The notes: generated from the sequence alone by a model not told the origin. A DNA stretch of 64,000 bases from Paucilactobacillus suebicus DSM 5007 = KCTC 3549 (GCF_001434475.1 NZ_AZGF01000005.1:1-64000), one strand, 5' to 3'. Numbered from the stretch's first letter, positions 45,634 through 54,256 are shown. Translations and numbers: made by a program.

Positions 45634-47883
45634 TTAAACCTTGAGTGTTGGAAACAGCATTTTTAAAACATCCAAGGTTAGTCTGTGGCTCTTCCCCTGG
45701 TAAGGATACATATGCATGTGCATCGCAGGGTTAAAGTTTGCCTCTATAATGGTAGCTCGTTGGGTATCATTAATGTCTGGGATAACTAAATCAATACCAC
45801 ATACAACCGCACCTAAAGTTTCGACTGCATTCAACGCATACTGTTTATAATAGTCCGCCATTTCATCAGTACAATCAATAGAATCTCCACCTGTACTGAT
45901 ATTAGAATTCTCACGTAGATATACCGTTTGACCAACATTTAAAATACTTGACCACGAAAGATTTTGGCTAGCCAGAATCTTTCGTTCTAATGTTCCCATA
46001 TTGATTTTTGTTAACGGTGCTCGATCAACTACGCCACGCATTAAACTTGCATTTTTTCTTTGCACAAGTTCAGCAATGGTATGGGAACCGTCCCCAGTAA
46101 CATTTGCTGGCATCCTTTTTAGCACTGCTTTAACTTCATGATTAATCACAAAGAAACGAAACTCAGTACCCTCGATTAATTCTTCCACCAGTACAGAATC
46201 ACCGGCCTTTAGAGCACGTGATACTGCAGCCAAAAATTCATCCTTGGTGGGCTGATGGTGAAATACAGAAACGCCAAGCCTGTAATTCATACTTTTGGGT
46301 TTGACAACTATTGCACTACTAATTTGACTAGCATAGCTCTTTGCATCACTCAAATTCATCAATTCGACGCCTGCTGGAACATTAAAACCAGCATTACTCA
46401 AAATCTTTTTGGTGGCCAACTTATTTTTCATGATTAGAGGAACAACGTACGAATCCAAATCAGTCATATTGCCATTCTTAACATACCGTTTATTACCGTT
46501 AAACTCAAGACCTATTAATTGATCATTCTTATCAATTATTGAAACGGTTACTCCCTTTTGAATTGCATCAAATATTAATTGCTGTGTCGATAATTCCATG
46601 TTTTCGAACCCATTCAGTTGATAAGGAACAGATAATGTATCAACTTTATTAGACTGTGCTGTTCTGATAGCAAACTGAAGTTTATCAGTGGCAGAAGTAT
46701 CAACCATTTTAGACGCTAATGTCAGTGCAGGATTCTTGATAAGGGATTCTGCCCAGTCAACAACATCAGTAGCACCATCAATGTTTAATTCATTAGTCAT
46801 TGTCCTAATATCTGTAATTAAATGCATCGCTTGCACGAATAATTTTGTTTGTTCATTAGGATTTTCTTTGGCCACGGTTTCATTGAAAACATTGCCCTCT
46901 CTCATTTCGAGATTATAATCAGGTGTTTCATCAGTCCACAACATGAACAGCATGAATAACTCTAAAAACTTAATTTCACGTTTATTCACTCCGTATTCAT
47001 CAAACGGGTTAACATCAATGTTACGAAGTTCCAAATAATCAATGCCATGATCGTCTAAATCGGATACTTGGTTTCCAGCTCTTAATCGTACTGCTGAATA
47101 AAATTCTTTTTCTTCAATGAGTTTTCCCTCATGAACTAATTTGTGTAAGTCTGATAAATAATTATCTAGACTTTGGAAAGATACGCTAATGTCTTCTTTA
47201 TTCACATAACCTAACCGACTGTTTCTAATACTTCTGATGGGCTCTCTTGGAACTTGATCTGATTGGCTAAAATAATTTGCAAATGCATATGGTGATGCAC
47301 CAAATAAATAAGTAATCATGAACCGATAATGCATGTAATTACGTGATATTTTCATATAAATATTAGTCTTAAATAAATTAAAATCGCTGAACTCGTTTTG
47401 CTGGTTAAATACTGACTGCATTAGAGAGTCAGGCAATTCATAGTTAAAGTGAATACCACTAACCATTTGTTTCTTTCTACCGTATACCTGTGAAAGGTAT
47501 CGACGGTATAAAACATCTTCAAACTTGTCCAATTTTGCCAGTGGAATATCGCCATCTAGCTGTGGTAATGCAGGTGGCATGCTAAGTGGCCACAACAACT
47601 CATCATCTGGTAAAGATTGCAACACAACCTTATGGATGGCAGCAAGCCAGTCGAATAGTTCGTCAATACTTCCGCAAACCGGTGTGATCATCTCCATTTG
47701 TGACTCCGCAAAATCAGTTTGAACGTACGGATGATATAGTCTGCTACCTAATGACTTAGGATGATCTGTTTGTGCAAGTCGTCCATCTTGCGAAATTCTT
47801 TGGCTTTCTCTTTCAACACCTATTCTTGAATTAAAAACAATGGTTGCTTGATTTGAATGTTTAATTAACTCTTTAAAATTCAT
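45634..47883 (-). CDS. gshF: Bifunctional glutathione synthase GshF (GshAB)
   Basis: A 749-aa fusion, the usual GshF length. The N-terminal ~500 residues form a glutamate-cysteine ligase (GVERESQRISQDGRLAQTDHPKSLGSRLYHPYVQTDFAESQMEMITPV; LDYLELRNIDVNPFD). The C-terminal part is an ATP-grasp domain (VVKPKSMNYRLGVSVF, VLVEELIEGTEFRFFVI, GIDLVIPDI, IEANFNPAMHMHMYP) that adds glycine. It makes glutathione in the cytoplasm. ATG 47883 (MNFKELIK) follows GGTGAAAAA; the longer reading to 47997 covers the promoter and is not coding. Confidence 0.95.
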   Translation of the reverse strand: MNFKELIKHSNQATIVFNSRIGVERESQRISQDGRLAQTDHPKSLGSRLYHPYVQTDFAESQMEMITPVCGSIDELFDWLAAIHKVVLQSLPDDELLWPLSMPPALPQLDGDIPLAKLDKFEDVLYRRYLSQVYGRKKQMVSGIHFNYELPDSLMQSVFNQQNEFSDFNLFKTNIYMKISRNYMHYRFMITYLFGASPYAFANYFSQSDQVPREPIRSIRNSRLGYVNKEDISVSFQSLDNYLSDLHKLVHEGKLIEEKEFYSAVRLRAGNQVSDLDDHGIDYLELRNIDVNPFDEYGVNKREIKFLELFMLFMLWTDETPDYNLEMREGNVFNETVAKENPNEQTKLFVQAMHLITDIRTMTNELNIDGATDVVDWAESLIKNPALTLASKMVDTSATDKLQFAIRTAQSNKVDTLSVPYQLNGFENMELSTQQLIFDAIQKGVTVSIIDKNDQLIGLEFNGNKRYVKNGNMTDLDSYVVPLIMKNKLATKKILSNAGFNVPAGVELMNLSDAKSYASQISSAIVVKPKSMNYRLGVSVFHHQPTKDEFLAAVSRALKAGDSVLVEELIEGTEFRFFVINHEVKAVLKRMPANVTGDGSHTIAELVQRKNASLMRGVVDRAPLTKINMGTLERKILASQNLSWSSILNVGQTVYLRENSNISTGGDSIDCTDEMADYYKQYALNAVETLGAVVCGIDLVIPDINDTQRATIIEANFNPAMHMHMYPYQGKSHRLTLDVLKMLFPTLKV

Positions 47884-47923
47884 TTTTTCACCATATTGTC
47901 CATTACTTAATATCATTTTAGTA

Positions 47924-47954
47924 ATCATACTACTTAAAGTGAACTTTAAGTCAA
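47924..47954 (-). promoter_or_regulatory. gshF promoter with CTTAAAG-N4-CTTTAAG dyad in a 19-bp spacer
   Basis: TTGACT (47954-47949) and TATGAT (47929-47924) are separated by 19 nt, which is long for sigma-A but typical of MerR-type promoters. CTTAAAG-N4-CTTTAAG (47933-47950) fills the spacer and touches the -35. It matches the site I recall for AdhR of the MerR/NmlR group. A second dyad, AATGACAA..TTGTCATT (47953-47982), lies upstream. Confidence 0.7.
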
Positions 47955-48044
47955 TGACAAGTACCAGAAATTTGTTGTCATTTGTCAGATTAGCCAATCG
48001 GTTCGTGATATGATTTAGATATTATCAGTCCAGAGGTGAGTAAA

Positions 48045-48416
48045 ATGCGAATAAAAGATTGTATTTTTTGTCAACAAGCGAACAGACAATTCATTATCGA
48101 AAATGAACGTGCCGGAATGATCATGGATATTAACCCTGTTACCAAGGGCCACGCGTTAATTATCACGAAACAGCATTATGACACTCTTTTTGATGTGCCT
48201 GATGCCGACATGAACGATATGATTCATCTATTGAAGAAAGCAAAGAATTACTTGGACAACCATTATCAGCCTGATGGTTATAATGTAGCGTCTAACGTGG
48301 GGCCAGTTGGCGGGCAACGAATTTCACACTGTCATATTCACTTAATCCCTCGTTATAAAGACGGAGATGGTAGCGGACTTCCTGTCCAGAACAATTTGCC
48401 ACATTCAATCAGTTAA
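48045..48416 (+). CDS. HIT-family hydrolase
   Basis: A 123-aa histidine-triad protein. It starts with the zinc-type CIFC motif (DCIFCQQANRQF) and carries GHALIITKQHY and the triad SHCHIHLIPRYK. Such proteins hydrolyse nucleotide conjugates such as dinucleoside polyphosphates or adenylates. ATG 48045 is 9 nt after AGAGGTG. Its gene is divergent from gshF and 13 nt from a TetR-type gene with which it is likely cotranscribed. Confidence 0.88.
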   Translation: MRIKDCIFCQQANRQFIIENERAGMIMDINPVTKGHALIITKQHYDTLFDVPDADMNDMIHLLKKAKNYLDNHYQPDGYNVASNVGPVGGQRISHCHIHLIPRYKDGDGSGLPVQNNLPHSIS

Positions 48417-48429
48417 TGGGAGCTATCAA

Positions 48430-48996
48430 ATGGTCAAGATAAATTTAAATACACCACTACACATCGATTTTAGACATCAGGAAACCCAAGCAAAGCTATT
48501 TAATTCCCTACAACAATTCTACAATCTGAAAACACCATTTAACACAATTACTGTCACACAGTTATGTGCAGATGCTCATGTTGGTCGGGCCACCTTCTAT
48601 CGAAATCACGAAAAAATTGATGATATCATCTACATTCAATTTTTAATTCTAATCAACGATTTCAAACTAAGAGTGGATGATCGTCAAGAAATTAATTTCC
48701 AATATGCCAGTCAGTTAATCGTTCAATTAATAATCGATAATATCAATTTATTTAACCTGATGGAATGGAGTAACATCGAAAAACAAATTACAGAATTGTT
48801 TAGCGGCACGGTTCATTCGATACTAATTAACCGTAGTGCACAACTTAATCATGCGGATATAATTAGTAATGTAATTGGCAGCTCGATTTTGAACTTTGCT
48901 GTACAGATTACTAAGCATTCAGATCTACTTAGTGTCAGTGAAGCAACTAAGCTTTACCAAATATTGATACCTGATCTGCCCGCCAATCAAACATAA
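48430..48996 (+). CDS. TetR-family-like regulator
   Basis: A 188-aa protein with an N-terminal helix-turn-helix (FNTITVTQLCADAHVGRATFYRNHEKIDDII, about residues 36-66) of the TetR type and a helical C-terminal ligand/dimer domain. The lack of conserved C-terminal motifs prevents naming a ligand. ATG 48430 follows GGGAGC. It lies downstream of the HIT gene and upstream of the amidohydrolase gene, either of which could be a target. Confidence 0.78.
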   Translation: MVKINLNTPLHIDFRHQETQAKLFNSLQQFYNLKTPFNTITVTQLCADAHVGRATFYRNHEKIDDIIYIQFLILINDFKLRVDDRQEINFQYASQLIVQLIIDNINLFNLMEWSNIEKQITELFSGTVHSILINRSAQLNHADIISNVIGSSILNFAVQITKHSDLLSVSEATKLYQILIPDLPANQT

Positions 48997-49101
48997 TTTC
49001 GTGAGTGATACATTTATACCCAATATGTCTCATAATTAACTTTAATATTTCCGCATACCTTAATATAATTGCTTACAACAAATTGAAAAGGAATGATGAT
49101 A

Positions 49102-50109
49102 TTGAAAATAATTACAGTTGAAGAACATATCCAATTTAAAAACATTACTGAAGCAATTCAAAAACAAACCGGCAACGCATTGCCTAGTCTAAGTTCGGAC
49201 ATGTTAAATTACATGCACACTTCCCTGCCATCAGCAAACCAAATGGAGGACACCAGTCAAGCAAGAATTAAGTTTATGAATCAATATGGCATTGATATGC
49301 AGGTATTGTCATACGGTAATTCATCACCTCAAAACTTACAACCTGCATTGGCAGTTGAACTCTGCAGGCAAGCAAATGATCAAATGGCCGCAGCCGTTGC
49401 TAGCAATCCCACTAGATTTGCCGGATTAGCGACATTGCCCGTTGGAGACCCAGCGGCCGCAGTTAAAGAACTGGAAAGAGCGATCAATAAGCTAGGTCTT
49501 AAGGGAGTTGAGTTAAAGGGAAACTTTGATAACCGATTCTTTGATGACCCTATGTTCTTCCCCATTTTTGAAAAAGCTGCGGAACTCGATGCACCAATTT
49601 ATTTTCACCCTTCGTTTATTCCATCATCAATTACTGATCACTATTTTAATAGCCCAAATTGGTCCGATGTAGCCACAGGTATTTTGTCATCTGCAGGTTT
49701 CGGCTGGCACATGGATATTGGCATTCAAATAATGAGAATGGTAGTGTCAGGCATTTTCGATAAATTACCAAGCCTCACATTAGTAAGTGGTCACTGGGGT
49801 GAGTTTATTCCGATGTTTTTTGAACGGTTGGATGAAGAACTTACCCCGTATAGCAATTTAAAGCATCCATTTTCATACTACTACCGCCACAACATTTACC
49901 TGACACCCAGTGGGATGTTTACGAAGCCTCAGTTAGATCTTGTAAAAACCGAGATGGGAGCAGATCATATTATCTACTCCGTTGACTATCCATACAAACA
50001 GCCCACCAACACCAATTCATTTCTAACACAAAGTGGATTAAGTAACGATGAAATCGAACTCATCAGTCATCAAAATGCAGAACAAGTATTTCATCTTGAC
50101 GAAAATTAA
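49102..50109 (+). CDS. Amidohydrolase-2 family protein (decarboxylase-like)
   Basis: A 335-aa TIM-barrel metal-dependent hydrolase of the ACMSD/gamma-resorcylate decarboxylase group. It begins KIITVEEHIQF, where the metal-binding HxH is replaced by ExH as in many decarboxylases of this group. Other ligands are PIYFHPSF, LVSGHWGEF and YSVDYPYK. Members decarboxylate aromatic acids or hydrolyse lactones; the substrate is unknown. TTG 49102 is 9 nt after AAAGGA, and the family usually begins MKII-type; two ATGs at 49093 and 49096 are too close to that site. Confidence 0.85.
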   Translation: MKIITVEEHIQFKNITEAIQKQTGNALPSLSSDMLNYMHTSLPSANQMEDTSQARIKFMNQYGIDMQVLSYGNSSPQNLQPALAVELCRQANDQMAAAVASNPTRFAGLATLPVGDPAAAVKELERAINKLGLKGVELKGNFDNRFFDDPMFFPIFEKAAELDAPIYFHPSFIPSSITDHYFNSPNWSDVATGILSSAGFGWHMDIGIQIMRMVVSGIFDKLPSLTLVSGHWGEFIPMFFERLDEELTPYSNLKHPFSYYYRHNIYLTPSGMFTKPQLDLVKTEMGADHIIYSVDYPYKQPTNTNSFLTQSGLSNDEIELISHQNAEQVFHLDEN

Positions 50110-50171
50110 CAAGCTCAAACGACATAAGTATAAGAAAAGCTAAGAAACGGCACCACACTTCTAGAACATAA

Positions 50172-50220
50172 AATCCCCAAGACTAAATCCTATTTGGATT
50201 TTGGCCTTGGGGACTTTTGT
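50172..50220. repeat. Intergenic hairpin repeat, copy B
   Basis: TCCCCAAGACTAAATCC (50174-50190) pairs with GGATTTTGGCCTTGGGGA (50196-50213), with minor bulge and G-U pairs. The right arm plus flank (ACTTTTGT) is close to copy A at 34211-34235. It lies between convergent genes and has T runs, so it can also terminate transcription. Confidence 0.72.
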
Positions 50221-50250
50221 TTCAGCATCATTGACCGATTCAAAGTAACT

Positions 50251-51027
50251 TTAATCAGTCGTTTTTTTGATAATCATAACCGTTCCACCAACCACAACTA
50301 TTAACAAAGTGGATATGGTAATCATTGCAAAATAAGGCTTATTCTTTTTTGTACCAACAATTTGTTGTTTTGCAGGAGAATACAGAGCATGGGTGCTTTT
50401 TTGAACTGTTTTAGTTGGTTCAGGGTTTTGAACAATCACTTTTTGGTATTGATCACCTGAAGTGTTAGATTGCTGTGTATTTGCTGTTAACTTATCAAAA
50501 CTGTTGTTTTGATTAAGCGCTGTATTATTCTCAAGATTTGTGGTGGTCTCAAACTTACTTTTAATTTCTTCATTTGCACAATTATTTAAATTTGTGGGTT
50601 TTGGTGATAACGCATTCGCGTTAACTGGTTTGACTTTCGGTGGAGTCACACTAATCGTTGCCTCACCATTACTATTATTTTTCACGGTAACAGGAACATC
50701 TTTCACCGAAGTTTTGGATGTGTCTGTGTTTTCTGTCTGTGCACTTGAAGAGTCATCTGTTGTACCATCTGTCTCATCCAAATTATTATAGTAATTACTC
50801 TGTGTAACGTACACTGGCGCCGCCGACCTAGCTTTTGAAACTACTTGAGTTGACGAAGAATCGCTAACAACAGTTGATGAACTGTTGTCCACTGACTGTT
50901 CACTTGCATCGGCGTGAACAACACTGAACCCAATCAACATAACAAATAGAAATGATGACAAAATAACCAACATTAGGCTCTTTTCACATTCATGCACCTT
51001 TAGTTTTTCTAAACTATTCGAGTACAT
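50251..51027 (-). CDS. Ser/Thr/Asn-rich surface protein with two membrane segments
   Basis: A 258-aa protein. A hydrophobic signal or anchor (LMLVILSSFLFVMLIGFSVVHADA, about residues 18-41) is followed by a low-complexity Ser/Thr/Asn region with KDVPVTVKNNSNGEATISVTPP. A C-terminal helix (YFAMITISTLLIVVVGGTVMIIKK) precedes a Lys-rich end. No LPxTG motif occurs before the C-terminal helix, so it is membrane-anchored and not sortase-attached. Function is unknown. GGGGGGATTTTA precedes ATG 51027. Confidence 0.7.
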   Translation of the reverse strand: MYSNSLEKLKVHECEKSLMLVILSSFLFVMLIGFSVVHADASEQSVDNSSSTVVSDSSSTQVVSKARSAAPVYVTQSNYYNNLDETDGTTDDSSSAQTENTDTSKTSVKDVPVTVKNNSNGEATISVTPPKVKPVNANALSPKPTNLNNCANEEIKSKFETTTNLENNTALNQNNSFDKLTANTQQSNTSGDQYQKVIVQNPEPTKTVQKSTHALYSPAKQQIVGTKKNKPYFAMITISTLLIVVVGGTVMIIKKTTD

Positions 51028-51162
51028 TAAAATCCCCCCAAGAAAATATACTGTCGTATAACACACTTTTTCTATTATAACTCAAGTTTAATACACAAAT
51101 TAATAAAGTTTCGTTACAATACCCTATTAACTAACTTATCAATGTTGCTGAAATTAACCATC

Positions 51163-51189
51163 AAAAAAGGCCCCGCAAAATGCGAGGCC
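51163..51189 (-). terminator. Terminator of the NlpC/P60 gene
   Basis: On the minus strand GGCCTCGCA (51189-51181) pairs with TGCGGGGCC (51177-51169), loop TTT-type, followed by TTTTTTGATGG. Confidence 0.88.
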
Positions 51190-51210
51190 ACAGTGATAAC
51201 TAAATTAATA

Positions 51211-52164
51211 TTAGTAGTTGATGTAGAAACTAGGTTTTGACCAAGACTGACTGAATATTCCAATCCCAGTACTTGAATTTTCTGCGGCAACGTAAGTACC
51301 ATTACCAAGTGAAATGGCAACATGATATGGAGCACTATCTGAACCCCAGAATAGTAATGAACCATAAGGCGCATTAGCTACATCTGTGTGGTGAGTGCCC
51401 AGAGTTGCTTGTTCATAGGTAGTACGATAACTTGAACTTAATCCATAAACGTATTGAACCAAACCTGAGCAATCAAATCCGGACATTGAATTGCCACCAT
51501 ATACATATGGTGTGCTACCATTAGCAATTGCAACGGCTGCTGCTACGCCACCACCAGCGTACGAACCACTTGTTGATGATGAGCTCGTAGTGTTTGAAGA
51601 AGTCGTGGTTGTTGATGTGCTATTAGTTGTAGTACTGCTTGTTGTCGATGATGCAGAACTAGCAACACTTGCGGTATTATAACTTGCTGTACTTGCAGCA
51701 GAGCTTTGACTAACTGCGCTAGATGCAACTGCACTTGATGCCACTGCACTAGATGCGACAGTGCTTGAAGCTACAGAAACGCTAGATGTTGCACTTGATG
51801 CCACTGCAGAACTAGCAACAGTTGCGGATGAAGATGCAACACTAGCCGATGTGCTTGTTGCTGCAGATACTGCAGCACTTGCAGAAGTAACTGAAGTACT
51901 TGCTGCAGTTGTGGTTGAAGCAGCAGATGTGTTTACACCTGGGATGTTAATTGAATGTCCAGCAATAATTAAGTTAGCGTCAGCTAATTTGTTCGATTTT
52001 ACGATGTCATTAATTGATACATGATATTTTTGTGAATAACCCCAGACAGTATCTCCCTGTTGGATTGTCAATGTATCGGCGTGCGCAACTTGTGTACCCG
52101 CAAACAACAAAGTCGCAGCTCCTAAGGTTCCAACTAAAGTTTTTTTTGTTACGGATTTGATAAT
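51211..52164 (-). CDS. LysM-NlpC/P60 peptidoglycan hydrolase with an apparent ATT start
   Basis: A ~317-aa secreted endopeptidase. A signal peptide (VTKKTLVGTLGAATLLFAGTQVAHA) precedes one LysM domain (LTIQQGDTVWGYSQKYHVSI..IAGHSINIPG). A ~130-residue Ser/Ala/Thr linker follows. The NlpC/P60 domain has the catalytic Cys in GFDCSGLVQYV and His in APYHVAISLG. It cleaves peptidoglycan peptides during growth. No ATG, GTG or TTG stands in frame before the signal peptide. AGGAG is 6 nt before an ATT (52164) and 9 nt before an ATC. The only standard in-frame start, TTG 52110, would remove the basic end of the signal peptide. Confidence 0.85.
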   Translation of the reverse strand: MIKSVTKKTLVGTLGAATLLFAGTQVAHADTLTIQQGDTVWGYSQKYHVSINDIVKSNKLADANLIIAGHSINIPGVNTSAASTTTAASTSVTSASAAVSAATSTSASVASSSATVASSAVASSATSSVSVASSTVASSAVASSAVASSAVSQSSAASTASYNTASVASSASSTTSSTTTNSTSTTTTSSNTTSSSSTSGSYAGGGVAAAVAIANGSTPYVYGGNSMSGFDCSGLVQYVYGLSSSYRTTYEQATLGTHHTDVANAPYGSLLFWGSDSAPYHVAISLGNGTYVAAENSSTGIGIFSQSWSKPSFYINY

Positions 52165-52553
52165 AAATCACTCCTATTATTTTTTGTAGTATTGAATTAT
52201 GTAGCTCAACTACTAACGGGAATGTTAGCGCTAAAATATTTCATACACGTAGCATCTTAATTACAGTTAATTACAAAAATTACAAAAAGTGTCTATTTAC
52301 AATTAAAACTGTTGGTATTACTGAACATTAATTGTAACAAAGTCACAAAAACTTCAAATAATCATATTTTATTCATATTTTTATATATTTAACATAAGAA
52401 ATGATAACATAATCCATAATATTTGTGTGATTAAGTAGTAAATAATTCAAACAATAATTTTATTAATATTTTTTGAAGAAAAAATAAAAAGTAACGATAA
52501 TAATTTACCGTTACTTATTAAATAATATATTATTTTAAATTACTCATTTGTTA
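52165..52553. other. Gene-free leader and terminator region
   Basis: This is a 389-nt AT-rich stretch between the NlpC/P60 start and the upstream broken gene. It holds the AGGAG ribosome site of the hydrolase (52171-52175) and a terminator near 52480-52516. No coding region is supported. Confidence 0.55.
52479..52516 (-). terminator. Terminator after the interrupted gene
   Basis: On the minus strand AAGTAACG (52516-52509) pairs with CGTTACTT (52496-52489), followed by TTTATTTTTTC. Confidence 0.85.
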
Positions 52554-53213
52554 TTAAACTTCCAAATCGTTCCAACCGATTTGAACAATTTGTTCTGCAA
52601 TTTCTGACCTAACACCTTGGTCGTCCAAATGGTCAGTCAGTAATTGACTTGCTGCATAGTTTGAACGCGCAGTTGCTTGTTGATACATCCACGACTGTTC
52701 ATCCTCATTATCGGGTAAATCAGCATCAAACCACATTTGGAAAATATAATTTTTATAGCCAAATTGCCAACCAGCAATATAAATATCAATTAATTCATCA
52801 AAACTCAAAGTAGGATTAATATCATCTAATTGATCCCAATCTGAGACATTATTATATGAGAAGATTGATTCTGAAATGGCATCATCCATTTCTACAAAAG
52901 AGACACTATCAGGATCGTTAAGCCATTACACAAATGTCGGAAACAGCTCCCTATCCGCAAATAGCGCCTCTGTTCTAGTCTGTGGACTAACATTATCAAA
53001 AATTAGAGTATGGTGCTTAACGTGCTGATCAAGATATGCACTTTGAAGCCCGGAATGAATTCCAGTAGTAAATACATCTGCAAGTGGTTGCAACCATTCA
53101 TCTACTGGAAGTGCAGTAATGCGGTCAAGCGTGAATTGCAGAATTGGTTCACTACCATTATTTGATTGCTTTATTTCAGCATCATGACCGAATGGCCCAT
53201 AACATCCTTGCAT
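52554..53213 (-). pseudogene. Unknown ~219-aa protein gene interrupted by one in-frame TAA
   Basis: ATG 53213 (after GAGGGGTGATTTCAA) opens 95 residues ending ELFPTFV, then TAA at 52928-52926. The same frame continues without shift as WLNDPDSVSFVEMDDAISES and runs 123 residues to 52554. Together they make one acidic, soluble protein with no recognised motif. The lack of any frameshift and the continuing composition point to a single nonsense mutation, readthrough, or two overlapping small genes. I favour a pseudogene. Confidence 0.6.
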
Positions 53214-53534
53214 TTGAAATCACCCCTCACCTAACATTATAACTGATATATTAGTAATTAAACATGCCCTTATTGATTAAAGCACAAAACTAATTATTAG
53301 TCACCCTTTTTTGTAAATAAATGAACTAAATCAACTACAATACGTAGTATAGATTATTAAACAGAAAAATCATACCACAACGTTGACATTTTACCACCAT
53401 AAAAGCCAGATTTTTTACTTAAATCATTGCTCAATCACTGGTAACAACCAATATTTATTGCGATGAAAAAATGCAAATAAAAAATCGAATGGCGTTGATT
53501 GCCTGTTCGATTCACTATTGTAATATCCATGTGT
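53214..53534. other. Gene-free intergenic stretch
   Basis: These 321 AT-rich nt upstream of the interrupted gene contain its presumed promoter and the terminator of the preceding 109-aa gene. I see no other feature. Confidence 0.5.
53478..53514 (-). terminator. Terminator of the 109-aa gene
   Basis: On the minus strand AATCGAA (53512-53506) pairs with TTCGATT (53489-53483), followed by TTTTATTT. Confidence 0.7.
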
Positions 53535-53864
53535 TTATTTTTTATATTTATCGTACAACCAAACATTGACCGCCGCTTGACGATCAATCAGTTCAGCCAT
53601 AATCTTTGTGTCGTTATCTGAGAGTAATTTTTGTCTGAGTGTTTCTAGTTGATCATTGAACTTGCGGTCTCCACGCATGGTTCTGACTTCAATCATGATA
53701 TAATCGTTTGCCATTTTATAAACAAGTTCAGTTGGTAATTGCTCAGTCATAGAATTTTCCCGAATTGCTTTAATATCGTGCTTGCTATAACCCAGCGGAA
53801 CTAATTCATCATATTTATCACGGTACGCCTGTTGAAATCGATATGCTAATTCAAAAATGTCCAA
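53535..53864 (-). CDS. Small helical protein of unknown function, tandem paralog 1
   Basis: A 109-aa soluble, charged, apparently all-helical protein (MDIFELAYRFQQAYRDKYDE at the start). Its layout parallels the upstream neighbour: an LP-x-ELV-x-KM segment (EQLPTELVYKMANDYI), an acidic centre and a terminal VWLYDKYKK. I do not recognise the family. It begins 17 nt after the neighbour, so both are on one transcript. Confidence 0.65.
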   Translation of the reverse strand: MDIFELAYRFQQAYRDKYDELVPLGYSKHDIKAIRENSMTEQLPTELVYKMANDYIMIEVRTMRGDRKFNDQLETLRQKLLSDNDTKIMAELIDRQAAVNVWLYDKYKK

Positions 53865-53881
53865 ATCAATCTGCTCCCAAA

Positions 53882-54256
53882 TTATTTATTATTCTGGTTC
53901 TGAAGGTACACTTCATACAATTGAACGTACACATCCAAATTGTTATCAAGCATTTTTCGATATGCATCTGCTGTGCTGGCGTACGGTTCATCTTCTCCAG
54001 AACTAAGGGTTTCTTTAATTCTGTTTAGGACTGAATGAAAATCTGGATCTTGTGCAGCCTGTTCACCAGTATAATAAACATATTCTTTGCCAAGTTTAAT
54101 TACTAAGTCTAACGGCAAGTGCCAAACGTTTGGGTTCTTCTTCATCGTGGCAATTTCACCCAATGTAAAAGAGTCATCTCTTAAGATTGGTCCAAGCTCG
54201 TGTTCATGCCCCTTGTATATTTTCATAAACTTTTCAGCGTTAGTATAGTAATTCAT
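53882..54256 (-). CDS. Small helical protein of unknown function, tandem paralog 2
   Basis: A 124-aa soluble protein starting MNYYTNAEKFMKIYKGHEHE. The segment HLPLDLVIKLGKEYVYY and the ending DVYVQLYEVYLQ align with QLPTELVYKMANDYIMI and NVWLYDKYKK of the downstream gene, so the pair is probably an old duplication. Function is unknown. GGAGATAAAGAC precedes ATG 54256; ATG 54274 upstream lacks a site. Confidence 0.65.
   Translation of the reverse strand: MNYYTNAEKFMKIYKGHEHELGPILRDDSFTLGEIATMKKNPNVWHLPLDLVIKLGKEYVYYTGEQAAQDPDFHSVLNRIKETLSSGEDEPYASTADAYRKMLDNNLDVYVQLYEVYLQNQNNK

Noticed and set aside
47884-47997. 38-residue extension of GshF
   Set aside because: It covers the -10, -35 and dyad of the promoter. 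The family begins at MNFKELIK.
51491-52024. Val/Ala/Leu-rich open frames on the plus strand
   Set aside because: These are antisense readings of the Ser/Ala-rich linker of the NlpC/P60 gene. Low-complexity codons give open frames on the other strand.
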